Shown piece by piece: positions 34,610-44,393 of a stretch of DNA of 64,000 nt (position 1 is its first letter; each line of letters starts with the position of its first letter). Location of the stretch: positions 3,669,078 to 3,733,077 of the forward strand of contig NZ_LT732535.1 of assembly GCF_900156915.1 (NCBI RefSeq), in the 5' to 3' direction. This DNA is from Sediminibacillus massiliensis (GTDB taxonomy: Bacteria; Bacillota; Bacilli; Bacillales; Amphibacillaceae). The notes under the pieces are model-generated. The model worked only from the letters and a program-made list of their open reading frames with translations. It had not been told where the DNA came from and did not search any database. The translations under genes and the position numbers were made by a program.

Positions 34610-35584
34610 ATGACTGAGGACTTATTTGATCAATTACTATGTGAAACCGAAGAAGAAAAGTCCATTCTGGAAAGAAATTATCAGGTAAAAAAAGATATCT
34701 ATACCGATAAAGCAGACTTCATTATTGAAAGCGAAAAGTTTCTAGACAAAGAGAAACTGATTAATATAAGAAAGCATACGAGATTCGTAGACTTTCCAAA
34801 GCATAAACATGATTACATTGAAATCAATTATGTGTACAACGGATTTCTTTCGCAAAAGGTTGGAAGCGATAACATCACTCTGAAACAAGGGGAGTTGTTG
34901 CTGCTGAATCAGTACATTGAGCATGAAATAGAAGCCTGTCAACAAGAGGACATTGTTATTAACTTCATTATCCAGCCACAATTTTTTGATTATATTTTTT
35001 CGTATTTGACTGCTGATAACATGGACAAAAACATCGGTGATTTTTTGATAAGCAGCTTGTTCAACCATTCGCAGAGTGGGCAATACTTGTATTTTGCGGT
35101 TGCGGATGTCAAGTCGATCCAGGAACTTATCCATAAAATCATCCGTGAAATCATGGCGCCTTCCTTGTTATCAGAGTCTACGATCAAGCTGTATATGGGT
35201 CTGCTGATGATTGAGTTGATCAAGCATTCGGATAAAATAGCCAAGCGGAATGATAACCTGATCGATCATCAATTGATTGTGGAGTCGTTGAATTATATTG
35301 AGGAAAACTTCAAGGATGCCTCTTTATATGAACTGGCTGAAAGGTTGAACCAGCCTCATTACAGGCTCAGTAAGAACATCAAAAAAGTGACCAACCAGAC
35401 GTTCAAAGATTTATTACAGGAAAAGCGCCTGCGGGAAGCTCGGGAATTGTTGAAAAACACGCTGATTCCGATCGGTACGGTTGTAGAACAGGTCGGATAT
35501 GACAATGTCAGTTATTTTTACCGGATTTTTAAAGATAAATATGGACTGACACCGAAGAAATACAGAGAGCAGTTTACCAAGTAA
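34610..35584 (+). CDS. AraC-family transcriptional regulator (cupin sensor)
   Basis: A 324-aa regulator. The N-terminal cupin effector domain (about 55-150) has FPKHKHDYIEINYVYNG. The C-terminal double helix-turn-helix (about 225-322) has LYELAERLNQPHYRLSKNIKK and VVEQVGYDNVSYFYRIFKDKYGLTPKKYRE. The ATG follows a ggggggag site, and a TATAAT (34563-34568) lies upstream. The next gene (sugar-binding lipoprotein) starts 33 bases after the stop, suggesting one operon of four regulators reading toward the rhamnose genes. An effector such as rhamnose is plausible. Confidence 0.88.
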   Translation: MTEDLFDQLLCETEEEKSILERNYQVKKDIYTDKADFIIESEKFLDKEKLINIRKHTRFVDFPKHKHDYIEINYVYNGFLSQKVGSDNITLKQGELLLLNQYIEHEIEACQQEDIVINFIIQPQFFDYIFSYLTADNMDKNIGDFLISSLFNHSQSGQYLYFAVADVKSIQELIHKIIREIMAPSLLSESTIKLYMGLLMIELIKHSDKIAKRNDNLIDHQLIVESLNYIEENFKDASLYELAERLNQPHYRLSKNIKKVTNQTFKDLLQEKRLREARELLKNTLIPIGTVVEQVGYDNVSYFYRIFKDKYGLTPKKYREQFTK

Positions 35585-35617
35585 TAGAGTGGAATGCCTT
35601 TTCTCGGGGGGATGAAG

Positions 35618-36646
35618 TTGAGAAATCGAATTTTTGTTTGCGCTTTCTTGTTATTGAGTTTAATAGGTTGTTCACGTTCTGAATATGAAGTGATTTATAA
35701 TGCAGAAACAGGAGAGGCGGAGAGCCGGCAGCCGGACCAAGCCAATAGCTATACTATCGCCGTGATACCTAAAGTGAGTGGAATCCCTTATTTCAATGCT
35801 GCAGAAGAAGGGGCACTGGAAGCTGGAAGTGATTTAGGGGTCAATGTCCTATATAAAGGGCCGTTGATAGCTGATTGGAGGCACCAAAGTGAAATTATCG
35901 AAAGTTTCATAGAAAAGGACGTAGACGCCATTGCCGTATCAGCAAATGATCCTGATAAATTGGGTTCTGTGTTAACAGAGGCAATGAATCAAGGTATAAA
36001 AGTAATGACATGGGATTCCGATACATCTCCAGTATATCGATCACTATATATAAATATGGTTGATCCCGAGGTACTTGGCAGGCATGTTATGGATACGCTT
36101 GCATCAAGGCTGGAGGAAAAAGGGGAATTTGCTATATTGACAGATTCAAAGCAAGCTGCCAATACAAATGAATGGATTCACTGGATGAAAGTGCAACATG
36201 CCGAGTATTATCCAGCCATGGAATTAGTCGATATTAGGGAAACAGATGACAGTCCGACTAAAGCGTATGATGCTGCCACCGAATTATTAAATGAAAGGGA
36301 AGATCTCGATGGAATCATCGGTGCGTCATCTGTGGGACCGCCGGCTGCTGTACAAGCTGTTCTGGATGCTGATAAGCAGGATGACATCGAGGTGGTGGGA
36401 CTATCTACCCCCAATCTTATGCGTGCTTTTATTCAAGATGGCCAGACCGAAATTGTCACACTTTGGAGCCCTAAGCGGCTCGGGTACTTGACTGTAAGTA
36501 TTGCGAAGAGTGTGCTGGAAGGTAATCAACCGGCTGATAATCAGTATTTTCCCAATATCGGTGTGATTCGTGTGGAAGGAGATACAGTCATTATGGGAAG
36601 GCCGATCGATTTTACTAGGGAGAATATCGATGAGTATGATTTCTGA
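35618..36646 (+). CDS. Sugar-binding lipoprotein of the periplasmic-binding-protein 4 family, probable sensor component
   Basis: A 342-aa lipoprotein. TTG 35618 lies about 6 bases after ggggggat and gives the signal MRNRIFVCAFLLLSLIGC with lipobox Cys18. The mature part is a ribose/rhamnose-type binding fold: YTIAVIPKVSGIPYFNAAEEGALEAG, VDAIAVSANDPD, and MTWDSD in the hinge and ligand region. No ABC ATPase or permease gene is near. Instead a histidine kinase and response regulator follow, overlapping by 17 bases. This resembles the XylFII-LytS-YesN arrangement in clostridia, in which the binding protein presents the sugar to the kinase. Confidence 0.85.
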   Translation: MRNRIFVCAFLLLSLIGCSRSEYEVIYNAETGEAESRQPDQANSYTIAVIPKVSGIPYFNAAEEGALEAGSDLGVNVLYKGPLIADWRHQSEIIESFIEKDVDAIAVSANDPDKLGSVLTEAMNQGIKVMTWDSDTSPVYRSLYINMVDPEVLGRHVMDTLASRLEEKGEFAILTDSKQAANTNEWIHWMKVQHAEYYPAMELVDIRETDDSPTKAYDAATELLNEREDLDGIIGASSVGPPAAVQAVLDADKQDDIEVVGLSTPNLMRAFIQDGQTEIVTLWSPKRLGYLTVSIAKSVLEGNQPADNQYFPNIGVIRVEGDTVIMGRPIDFTRENIDEYDF

Positions 36647-38489
36647 TAAACGCGGTTGGATGAAATTCAAGAATCTGCGGTTAAGAACGAAACTGGTTAT
36701 TACTTATATGATGCTGACAGTTATTCCCATGGCGTTGATTGGATTGTTTATCTATTATCAAAATACTAAATCGATCCAGGAAGAGGTCGGCGAATATATC
36801 CCCCGGCTTCTTAATCAGGCAAATCAAAATATAGAAAGCGAAATCAACGACCTCGAGAGTCTTCCGAACTTGATATACAACGCAAGTGACGTAATCGGTG
36901 TATTAAGATCCAATCCATATAAAGAGCAATCCGAACTTTTGGAGGACCGGTTTACGGTTGAGAACTTTTTATCTAATACTTATTTAGGTCAACATGATAC
37001 ATCGATCTTGGGAGCTTTCCTGCTTTCGAAGAACAGGGCATATGTCAGCGCAAAGGTCCCTTATGAAGGCTTCGAGTTGAACAACCAGACCCTTCCATAC
37101 GGAGAGGCGCATGAATTCGGCGACAGTATGGAAGTGTTTTTGCCTGATCAGATAGACTTACAGTTTGAAGGAAATCCACCTTATCTGCTACTCGTCAAAG
37201 AGCTTCAGGACCTTGATAACAGGGACAGTTTAGGGACGTTGATTTTAGCCGTAAGGGTGACCTTTATCGAAAATATTCTCAAGACCCTGGATGAGCAAGA
37301 GAATGCATCCATGTGGGTCATGGATGAAAGCGGCCAAATCATCTATCACACTACCCATGAGAAGATTGGCACCAGCTTTGAAGAAATTCAGGAATACCCT
37401 ATTTTAAATGGCAGCTTCAGGACAGTTGTAAATGGGGAAGAGACTCTGATCAGCACCAATCAGTCCGAGCAGCATGGCTGGGTTACTGTCCATAGCATTC
37501 CACTAAAGTTTTTAACGGAAAGGACAGATGTAGTAAAGAATTGGACACTTGCTATCTTTGTCATACTTGTTTTCATGACTACATTGATATCCATTTACCT
37601 GGCAGGATCTGTAACCAAACCAATCAATTTGTTAAGCAGGTTGATGAAAAAGGTGGAGAAAGGAGAATTGGAAGTGGATATCCCCATTCAAACCAAGGAT
37701 GAAGTAGGTGAGCTGGCCGATAGTTTTCAATCGATGATTGATGAAATACGAGAATTGATCAGGAAGAATTATCAAGTCGAGCTCCGGCAGAAAAACGCTG
37801 AGTTATACGCATTGCAATCTCAAATAAACCCTCATTTTATGTACAATACGCTGGAGACGATCGGAGCAGCAATCGAGGAAGAGGATAAAGAAGTAGTCGT
37901 AGATATGATCGCTATTCTTGGCAGAATGCTTCGTTTTTCCTTAAGTAATAAAGATAAATTGGTGATGATTTCAGAAGAAGTTCGTCACGTCCAAAACTTC
38001 CTGACCCTGCAACAGTTCCGGTTTGAAGACAGAATTAGCTTCGAGATCACCAATGAAGTCGAACATCAGTCTCTGTTTACGCCTAAATTCATTTTGCAGC
38101 CTGTGGTAGAAAATGCAGTCAAGTATGGAATGGAGCGACGGCAGGCCCTTTCCGTTTCGGTGGATGTCACCAGACAAATAATCGAATCAGGTGAACAGCA
38201 GGTAATATTTACCGTCAGGGATAATGGTCCCGGAATGAAACAAGAAGAGTTAAACAAAGTTAAAAAGAAACTACAAGCAGATCCTATGATGAAGCGTGAC
38301 TCCGGGTTTGGGCTGATAAATGTTCATTCCAGATTGGAGATGATGTTTGGAAGCGGTTATGGCCTCAGCATTTTCAGTAAAGAAGGAGAAGGCACAGAAG
38401 TGACTATCCGAATTCCGGAGATAAATAAAGACCAAGCGAGAAAACTTACTTTTTTGGAGGAGCGTGGAGATAAGCATGACAAGGATTAA
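36630..38489 (+). CDS. YesM/LytS-type sensor histidine kinase (second pair)
   Basis: A kinase of about 619 residues. ATG 36630, inside the preceding gene, has agggaga 7 bases upstream. TM1 is about residues 22-46 (LVITYMMLTVIPMALIGLFIYY). A dCache-like extracellular domain follows, then TM2 (about 300-325), HAMP (SVTKPINLLSRLMKKVEKGEL), the His motif LQSQINPHFMYNTLETIG, and HATPase with NAVKYG and VRDNGPGM. Its partner regulator overlaps the 3' end by 14 bases. The preceding sugar-binding lipoprotein probably provides the ligand signal. Confidence 0.9.
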   Translation: MSMISDKRGWMKFKNLRLRTKLVITYMMLTVIPMALIGLFIYYQNTKSIQEEVGEYIPRLLNQANQNIESEINDLESLPNLIYNASDVIGVLRSNPYKEQSELLEDRFTVENFLSNTYLGQHDTSILGAFLLSKNRAYVSAKVPYEGFELNNQTLPYGEAHEFGDSMEVFLPDQIDLQFEGNPPYLLLVKELQDLDNRDSLGTLILAVRVTFIENILKTLDEQENASMWVMDESGQIIYHTTHEKIGTSFEEIQEYPILNGSFRTVVNGEETLISTNQSEQHGWVTVHSIPLKFLTERTDVVKNWTLAIFVILVFMTTLISIYLAGSVTKPINLLSRLMKKVEKGELEVDIPIQTKDEVGELADSFQSMIDEIRELIRKNYQVELRQKNAELYALQSQINPHFMYNTLETIGAAIEEEDKEVVVDMIAILGRMLRFSLSNKDKLVMISEEVRHVQNFLTLQQFRFEDRISFEITNEVEHQSLFTPKFILQPVVENAVKYGMERRQALSVSVDVTRQIIESGEQQVIFTVRDNGPGMKQEELNKVKKKLQADPMMKRDSGFGLINVHSRLEMMFGSGYGLSIFSKEGEGTEVTIRIPEINKDQARKLTFLEERGDKHDKD

Positions 38490-40101
38490 AACGATTATCG
38501 TCGATGATGAAAATCGGATTCGGAGGGCAATCGAACGACAGGTCCGGGCATGCGGAGAAGAGTGGGAGATAATTGGTTCTTTTTCAGATGGCAAAGAAGC
38601 ACTGCGAGCAATTACTGAAGAGGACATGCCGTTTGACCTTCTGGTTACAGATGTACGAATGCCTGAAATGGACGGACTGACCCTGATCAGTCAACTAAAG
38701 AAATCACACGATTTTTCTTCGATTATCATCAGCGGATATGACGATTTCTCCTATTTGCAGACGGCGATGCGTGCAGGTTCTCTTAATTATATTTTAAAAC
38801 CGGTCGACAGAGTTCAGTTTCGGGGACAACTGGAAGAGGTAAAGGAGAAAATTTTATCGAAAAAGGCAGAGAAGAAACAACTCAAGGATAAATCTGAACA
38901 GTTGATTTATACCAGGCAGATCCAACTGTTGAGTGAAGCGACTTGGAGCATGGAAGTCGATGTACCCGCAATAGACTGGGATGCTCATTTCCCGGACGGC
39001 TACTATTCATTGATTTGTATAGGGATAGATCAATTTTTGACGATGACAAACGATTTCCCGACAGAGGAATGGGGACACTGGCAACGTAAGATGGAAACCT
39101 ACAGCAGACAGTTGTATGAAGGTATGCTGGTGGATAATTATGAGAAGATCTGGTGGTGGAGAACCGGAAAATTAAACTTCTGGCTGCTTTTATATAAGCA
39201 GAACAATGACTATATCACCACAGGTAATGGTCTGGAGGTGTTTGCTTCCGCATTAAAAGATACGATTCAGCGTAAAACACCGTTCACAGCGTCACTGGCA
39301 GTTGGTCCCGAATTCGATAAGGTGGAGCGAATACCAGAAATAAGAGATCGATTGATGTCCGTTTTACAACATCGTATTATCCAAGGCGGCAATCACGTAT
39401 TTTACGCTGACAAGGAAAATAACTACCCTGTTTCTCAAACTAAAAGTATCCATCCCAGAATTTATAAATATGTCCAGAAGATTCTTTCCACTATGGAAAC
39501 AGAGAGTGATGAGAAAACGAAACAGGTTTTGAATGAGCTCTTTCATGAACTCGAAATAGCTGATTCTCCGGCATTGATAGAAGAGATGGTCAGTTTCTTA
39601 TATATCCGGATCATTGACCGCTGGATGGAGTTCGAAGGATTTACGGAAGGACCTAAACTTCTAACTGAAGCGCTTCAGCTTACCAGACATGCAGGCAACT
39701 TTTCACAGCTCAAAGATGGGATAAAACTTTGGGTTTTAAAAGTGAAGAAGGGGATCGCCAATTTCAAGCAGCTTGATTCAGACCCTGTTCAGCGTGCCAA
39801 ACAATGGATCAACAACCACCTGGGCGACAATATTACGATCAAAAAAATCGCTGATCATGTGTACATGAGTCCGACCTACTTCAGTAACTTTTTTAAAGCA
39901 CAGACAGGAGAAACGGTGCTGGATTATGTAACAAAATGCAGGCTGAGAAAAGCGAGAGAGCTTCTTGTATCAACAGATCACAAAGTATATGATATTGCGA
40001 GTCAGTTGGGCTATCAAGACACAAAGTATTTCAGTCGCTTGTTTAAACAATGGCAGGGACAGTCTCCCTCTCAGTACAGGGAAAGCCACCAGCATATATA
40101 A
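38476..40101 (+). CDS. YesN-type response regulator with AraC domain (second pair)
   Basis: A 541-aa regulator. The receiver has TIIVDDENRIRRAIE, Asp in DLLVTDVRMPEMDG and Lys in YILKPV. The long linker is followed by AraC helices at about 435-540 (ITIKKIADHVYMSPTYFSNFFKAQTG, VYDIASQLGYQDTKYFSRLFKQWQG). The ATG at 38476 is preferred over GTG 38464, which abuts the ggaggag site. It is the last gene of the sensor operon, followed by a terminator and then the rhamnose genes, which it probably activates. Confidence 0.92.
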   Translation: MTRIKTIIVDDENRIRRAIERQVRACGEEWEIIGSFSDGKEALRAITEEDMPFDLLVTDVRMPEMDGLTLISQLKKSHDFSSIIISGYDDFSYLQTAMRAGSLNYILKPVDRVQFRGQLEEVKEKILSKKAEKKQLKDKSEQLIYTRQIQLLSEATWSMEVDVPAIDWDAHFPDGYYSLICIGIDQFLTMTNDFPTEEWGHWQRKMETYSRQLYEGMLVDNYEKIWWWRTGKLNFWLLLYKQNNDYITTGNGLEVFASALKDTIQRKTPFTASLAVGPEFDKVERIPEIRDRLMSVLQHRIIQGGNHVFYADKENNYPVSQTKSIHPRIYKYVQKILSTMETESDEKTKQVLNELFHELEIADSPALIEEMVSFLYIRIIDRWMEFEGFTEGPKLLTEALQLTRHAGNFSQLKDGIKLWVLKVKKGIANFKQLDSDPVQRAKQWINNHLGDNITIKKIADHVYMSPTYFSNFFKAQTGETVLDYVTKCRLRKARELLVSTDHKVYDIASQLGYQDTKYFSRLFKQWQGQSPSQYRESHQHI

Positions 40102-40106
40102 CGAAT

Positions 40107-40136
40107 GGCGGTGCTGGATAGGCACCGCTATTTTTG
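40107..40136 (+). terminator. Terminator of the second two-component operon
   Basis: gcggtgc (40108-40114) and gcaccgc (40122-40128) form the stem, followed by tattttt. Confidence 0.75.
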
Positions 40137-40259
40137 TAATCCCTTTCATTCCCTTAATAATATCCCCCCTATCTTATGTTTGTCTCCTACTAACCTTTTT
40201 CCGAATGTCTTAACATTATCAATATAGAGCAAGTCGCTAAACCGCTTTTCTTATTATTA

Positions 40260-40273
40260 AGAAAGCGTTATCT
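40260..40273 (+). promoter_or_regulatory. CcpA cre site upstream of rhaM
   Basis: agaaagcgttatct, one or two mismatches to cre, 35 bases before the rhaM start. Confidence 0.6.
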
Positions 40274-40308
40274 AACTGTGAAAACAAGCCTGATAAGGAG
40301 GGACTTGA

Positions 40309-40623
40309 GTGATAAGGAAAGCGTTTGTCATGTCTGTATATCCAGATAAACACAAAGAGTATGAAAAAAGACACAAGGAAATATGGCCGGAAATGGTGGA
40401 GACGTTGCACCAGTACGGGGCAAGTAATTATTCAATCTTCTTAGATAAGGAATCAAGTAAATTATTTGGATATGTAGAGATTGAAGATGAAGAAACTTGG
40501 GAGAAAGTCGCAGCCACAGAAGTTAACCAGAAGTGGTGGGAATATATGCGTCCTGTAATGGAAACGCATTCAGACAACAGTCCAGTTACAAAAACTTTAA
40601 CAGAAGTTTTTCATATGGATTAG
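40309..40623 (+). CDS. rhaM: L-rhamnose mutarotase
   Basis: A 104-aa small beta/alpha dimeric enzyme that interconverts the alpha and beta anomers of L-rhamnose. The family pattern is clear: KHKEYEKRHKEIWPEM with the conserved His, YSIFLDKESSKLFGYVEIED, and NQKWWEYMRPVM. Length is exactly family-like. The start is GTG 40309 after aaggaggg. It begins the rhamnose catabolic operon and is followed by the MFS transporter 35 bases later. A cre box lies upstream. Confidence 0.93.
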   Translation: MIRKAFVMSVYPDKHKEYEKRHKEIWPEMVETLHQYGASNYSIFLDKESSKLFGYVEIEDEETWEKVAATEVNQKWWEYMRPVMETHSDNSPVTKTLTEVFHMD

Positions 40624-40658
40624 AAACCAAAACCAATGTAGAAGAAAGGATGAGGGGA

Positions 40659-42011
40659 ATGGGTAAAAGAAGATTTGCCGCCAAAAACGTAACCGGTTGG
40701 AAGGCAACTGTCGCGGTAGCAATGGCCAATTATATCGAAGCCGGATCGATTATCGCAGCTGCAAGCAGTCTGACTCTTTGGCAGGCATACTTGAACATTG
40801 ACAGCATGGGTGTGGGTTTATTGAGTGCGTTAAGTGCTAATGCATTAGGTGCAGCAATCGGTGCCTTAATTGGCGGTCCGTTAACGGATAAGTTTGGAAG
40901 GAAATTTATCTTCAGCTATGATTTGTTGGTTTATATGATTGGTGTTGCCTTAATTGCCACATCTGTCAACTTTCCGATGCTTTTGATTGGTACAATCATT
41001 ACAGGTCTTGCCGTCGGGGCCGGCGTACCTGTATCCTGGACATACATTGCAGAAGAATCTCCAAAACACAAACGTGCGGCCCATGTGGGAACAGCGCAAC
41101 TAGCCTGGTCTATCGGTCCAGCAATCACCTTCATGCTCGCTGTTCTTGTTGCACCGCTTGGCCTGTTCGGATCTAGGTTGATCTTTTTCCACCTGTTGGT
41201 TATTGCTTTTGTTGCATGGTATATCAGAAGAGGGCTTGATGAATCCAAAATTTGGGAAGAACAGCAGCAACAAGATAAGCAGGATGCCGCGGAAGGAAAA
41301 ATCAAACCCAATATAATAAAAGAATTATTCACGTTAAAAGCAAACCGTCAAGCTTTAATCTTGTTGCTGGGGATATACTTGTTCTGGAACTTGACGGCCG
41401 GGGCAATGGGTTATTTTATGCCTTACATATACGAAAATGTAGGTGGACTTAGCACGGCTCAGGCCAACATGCTGCAAGCTTTCTTATGGTTCCTTACCGT
41501 TGTGACAACATACTTCCTATTTATGAAACTAGGGGATAAAGTCAGTAGAAGGTCGCTCTTCGGAATCGGTGCAGTAATGGGGGTTGTAGCATGGATCGTC
41601 TTGACGTTCATGCCAATGACATGGCCGACATTGATCACCTTTGTAGTTCTTTGGGGGGCAGCAGCAGGTATTGGTGCCCAGGCATTTTATGCATTGTGGA
41701 CAAGTGAATTGTTCCCGACCCGTTATCGCGCCAGTGCTCAAGGTCTCATGTACTTTATAGTCCGTTCGGGTATAGCTGTTTGGTCTTTCGCCTTGCCGAT
41801 TGTGATGGATACTCTTGGCTTCACTGTAGCGGGGATAGTCATGATTGCCTTCCTGGTAATCCACCTTGTAATCGGCCTTGCCCTTGCGCCGAATACCCAA
41901 GGTAAAACATTGCAGCAAATTGAGTCAGAAAGATATGGCGGTGCCTTGCTGGATAATGAAAAAACAGCCAAGGAGCCAGCGGTACTGAACAAAGGATTTG
42001 AAGTGAAATAG
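40659..42011 (+). CDS. MFS sugar transporter, probable L-rhamnose permease
   Basis: A 450-aa major facilitator with about 12 membrane helices. The sugar-porter loop 2-3 motif is visible as GGPLTDKFGRKFIF, with PVSWTYIAEESPKHKRAA and ELFPTRYRASAQGLMYFIVR in the second half. The frame is open from 40533, but ATG 40659 (MGKRRFAAKN) with aaagga 8 bases upstream fits the family. Position between rhaM and rhaB/rhaA makes L-rhamnose the likely substrate, imported with protons or sodium. The sequence alone does not prove the sugar. Confidence 0.85.
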   Translation: MGKRRFAAKNVTGWKATVAVAMANYIEAGSIIAAASSLTLWQAYLNIDSMGVGLLSALSANALGAAIGALIGGPLTDKFGRKFIFSYDLLVYMIGVALIATSVNFPMLLIGTIITGLAVGAGVPVSWTYIAEESPKHKRAAHVGTAQLAWSIGPAITFMLAVLVAPLGLFGSRLIFFHLLVIAFVAWYIRRGLDESKIWEEQQQQDKQDAAEGKIKPNIIKELFTLKANRQALILLLGIYLFWNLTAGAMGYFMPYIYENVGGLSTAQANMLQAFLWFLTVVTTYFLFMKLGDKVSRRSLFGIGAVMGVVAWIVLTFMPMTWPTLITFVVLWGAAAGIGAQAFYALWTSELFPTRYRASAQGLMYFIVRSGIAVWSFALPIVMDTLGFTVAGIVMIAFLVIHLVIGLALAPNTQGKTLQQIESERYGGALLDNEKTAKEPAVLNKGFEVK

Positions 42012-42024
42012 AATGAATGCATAA

Positions 42025-42055
42025 AAGTCACCCAATACGGGTGGCTTTTTTTTTA
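42025..42055 (+). terminator. Terminator after the MFS transporter
   Basis: agtcaccc (42027-42034) pairs with gggtggct (42039-42046, one G-T pair), followed by a run of eight or more T. Confidence 0.85.
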
Positions 42056-42114
42056 TGAAAAAGTATATATTCCAACTGGTCTTACATCCACCATCCACTT
42101 TTACAGTTGAGTGG

Positions 42115-42659
42115 AACTGCGACATAGTGAAAATTCACCTTAGAGAGACTTTCTCTAATCCTTTACAGGTTGAGTGCTAACCCGGCGCTACGGTAAAATA
42201 CTCGCTTTCCGCGGGGAACGCTTCAGCCTCCTCGCTGGAAAACCATCAGCTGTGGGGTCTTCAGACTGTTCCTTTCCCGCAGGAGTCTCGCATTTTACCG
42301 CAGCTTGTATCGGCATTCTGTAATAGTAAGAGGAGATAACAGTTGAGAAGTTATAGAGATTTTTCTACCCCACATAACTTAGGATTAGTTATCACTTGAT
42401 CAGATATCTATCCAAAGCGGAGGAGAAATGCGACACTCCTTGAAAATAAAGTTCGATTTTCTGCGTGCGGTGTAAATGCATGGATGTCATTTCAAAGTCC
42501 TGGGGGAAGAGCAGCTTCCGAAGACCTCGCAGTGGGCGCTTTTTGCTCAAGAGGAGGCTGAGGTGCTGCCCTCGGAAAGGGAGTATTTTTCCGCAGCGAC
42601 GGCTCACCACTCAATCTGAAAAGGATGATAGGAAGCCACACTAAGTAATGTCGCAGTTT
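42115..42659. repeat. Dispersed inverted-repeat element, copy 2 (545 bp)
   Basis: Terminal inverted repeats aactgcgacata (42115-42126) and atgtcgcagttt (42648-42659). The left module is bounded by cggtaaaat (42191-42199) and attttaccg (42292-42300). The right module (about 42415-42600) is near-identical to that of copy 3 and is the reverse complement of left-type modules. It separates the rhaM-MFS unit from rhaB. A 72-aa minus-strand frame at 42392-42610 lies wholly within the repeat and is not counted as a gene. Confidence 0.8.
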
Positions 42660-42699
42660 ATGGATTTTGCGTAAAAGCTGAATTTACTTACAGAAATAG

Positions 42700-42860
42700 T
42701 GTGCGAACCCGGATTTGAGCAATGCATCTAAAGTGGGTCGGCGTAATTTGTTTTCGGTGGGACGAGGGTTTGGGTTCAAAGGGGCGTTGCGCCTGCGTCT
42801 TCTAGTGAAGCTTCGAAGTCGTGTTCCTCGGCGTAAGGCAGCAAGGAAGTAAATTCGCAG
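42700..42860. repeat. Degenerate fragment of the same repeat family
   Basis: ttttcggtgggacgag at about 42754 and the following tgcgtcttc...aagcttcg...agcaaggaag pattern match, in reverse complement, the segment 2855-2950 of copy 1. The terminal repeats are absent. With copy 2 it fills the 42056-42971 gap apart from the rhaB promoter region, which has TATAAT at 42933-42938. Confidence 0.5.
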
Positions 42861-42940
42861 TAGTGGCCTTGCAAATAAGGACAATAAAAAGGTGAATGGC
42901 GTTATTTATCTCGTTGTTATTTTCCTTTATTATATAATTA

Positions 42941-42954
42941 TTAAAACGCTTTCA
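42941..42954 (+). promoter_or_regulatory. CcpA cre site upstream of rhaB
   Basis: ttaaaacgctttca (reverse tgaaagcgttttaa), a full cre match, 3 bases after TATAAT (42933-42938) and 17 bases before the rhaB start. Confidence 0.7.
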
Positions 42955-42971
42955 GTGAAGGGGTGGGGTTA

Positions 42972-44393
42972 TTGGGCACATGCAGTTTGGCTGTAGATAT
43001 TGGCGCTTCCAGCGGAAGGTTGATTGCAGGATATTTGCAGGATGGCTTATTAAAGCTGGAGGAGGTACACCGTTTTGAGAACAAAATGGTCAAGAAAGAC
43101 GGTCACTTTTGTTGGGATATCGATGCCTTGTTTCAAGAAATAAAAATGGGTATCCATAAGTGCGGGGAAAAAGGGCTGGATCCGGAAAGCATCGGAATCG
43201 ATACTTGGGCTGTAGACTTTGTATTACTAGATGAAAATGACCAACTCCTCACAAATGCTGTTGCATACCGGGACCCAAGAACCGATGGAATGATGGAAGA
43301 GGTATTTAACATTATCAGTAAAGAACGCCTCTATCTGGAAACCGGTATCCAGTTCCAGAAATTCAATACAATCTATCAACTATACTCTATTAAAAAGAAT
43401 AATCCGGAATTACTGGAAAAAGCAAAATCTTTCCTCATGCTGCCGGATTATTTCAATTATTTGCTGACTGGTGAAAAAGTAAATGAATATACGAATGCTA
43501 CTTCGACACAATTGGTGAATGCTTTCACCAAAAAATGGGACAAAGACCTCCTCGATCAGCTTGGTATCAATAAAGATATGTTTCTGGAAATAAAACCGCC
43601 AAACACAGAGCTGGGCACCCTTAAACAAGATTTGGCAGAGGAATTCGGATTTGATATGAAGGTGTTGCTTCCTGCAACACATGATACCGGTTCTGCTGTA
43701 GCAGCCGTGCCCGAAGTAGACGACACTATTTATATTAGTTCGGGGACCTGGTCGTTAATCGGTGTTGAAAACAGATTCCCTATCTGTGTGACAAAAGCGC
43801 TTGATTATAACTTCACAAATGAAGGGGGAATCGATTATCGGTATCGTTTCCTGAAAAACATTATGGGCCTCTGGATGATTCAGGAAGTGAAGAGGAATTA
43901 CGATAACCAATACAGTTTTCCCGAACTTGTTGAATTGGCGGACAAAGCTTCAGATTTCAAGTCCAAGGTAAATGTGGATGATGGCAGGTTTTTGAACCCG
44001 GAAAATATGATCGAAGCAATCCAACTTTACTGCCAAGAGACTGATCAGCCGATTCCGGAAACTCCGGGAGAAGTCGCAAAGTGTGTTTTCGATAGTTTAG
44101 GAGACAGTTATCAAAATGCTATCAACCAAATAGAAGAAATCTATGAAAAACAATTCACGAAAATCAATGTCATTGGCGGCGGCTGCAAAAATGAGATGCT
44201 CAATCAGTTGATTGCAGACAAGACCAATAAAAAAGTATTTGCAGGGCCAGTGGAGGCAACAGCAATTGGAAATCTTATTTCTCAATTGATTTCGGTAGGC
44301 AAAATTGATGACATTCATAGGGCTAGAAACATTGTAAGTCAATCTTTTGATTTGAAAATATATACCGCTGACAAGGAGGAAAAAGTAAAATGA
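42972..44393 (+). CDS. rhaB: Rhamnulokinase
   Basis: A 473-aa FGGY-family kinase phosphorylating L-rhamnulose to L-rhamnulose 1-phosphate. [16 protein letters not shown] is the phosphate-1 ATP loop. [29 protein letters not shown] and [13 protein letters not shown] are RhaB blocks, and [17 protein letters not shown] is the adenosine motif. TTG 42972, 5 bases after aaggggtgg, is preferred over GTG 42963. Its stop overlaps the rhaA start (ATGA). The product is also the inducer of the DeoR-type RhaR repressor in Bacillus subtilis. Confidence 0.93.
   Translation: MGTCSLAVDIGASSGRLIAGYLQDGLLKLEEVHRFENKMVKKDGHFCWDIDALFQEIKMGIHKCGEKGLDPESIGIDTWAVDFVLLDENDQLLTNAVAYRDPRTDGMMEEVFNIISKERLYLETGIQFQKFNTIYQLYSIKKNNPELLEKAKSFLMLPDYFNYLLTGEKVNEYTNATSTQLVNAFTKKWDKDLLDQLGINKDMFLEIKPPNTELGTLKQDLAEEFGFDMKVLLPATHDTGSAVAAVPEVDDTIYISSGTWSLIGVENRFPICVTKALDYNFTNEGGIDYRYRFLKNIMGLWMIQEVKRNYDNQYSFPELVELADKASDFKSKVNVDDGRFLNPENMIEAIQLYCQETDQPIPETPGEVAKCVFDSLGDSYQNAINQIEEIYEKQFTKINVIGGGCKNEMLNQLIADKTNKKVFAGPVEATAIGNLISQLISVGKIDDIHRARNIVSQSFDLKIYTADKEEKVK

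Noticed and set aside
42392..42610. 72-aa minus-strand frame in repeat copy 2, with a very similar frame at 62433-62651
   Set aside because: The similarity follows from the DNA repeat itself. The frame is Arg/Leu/Ser/His-rich, lacks a ribosome site and is disrupted in copy 1, so a protein is unlikely.
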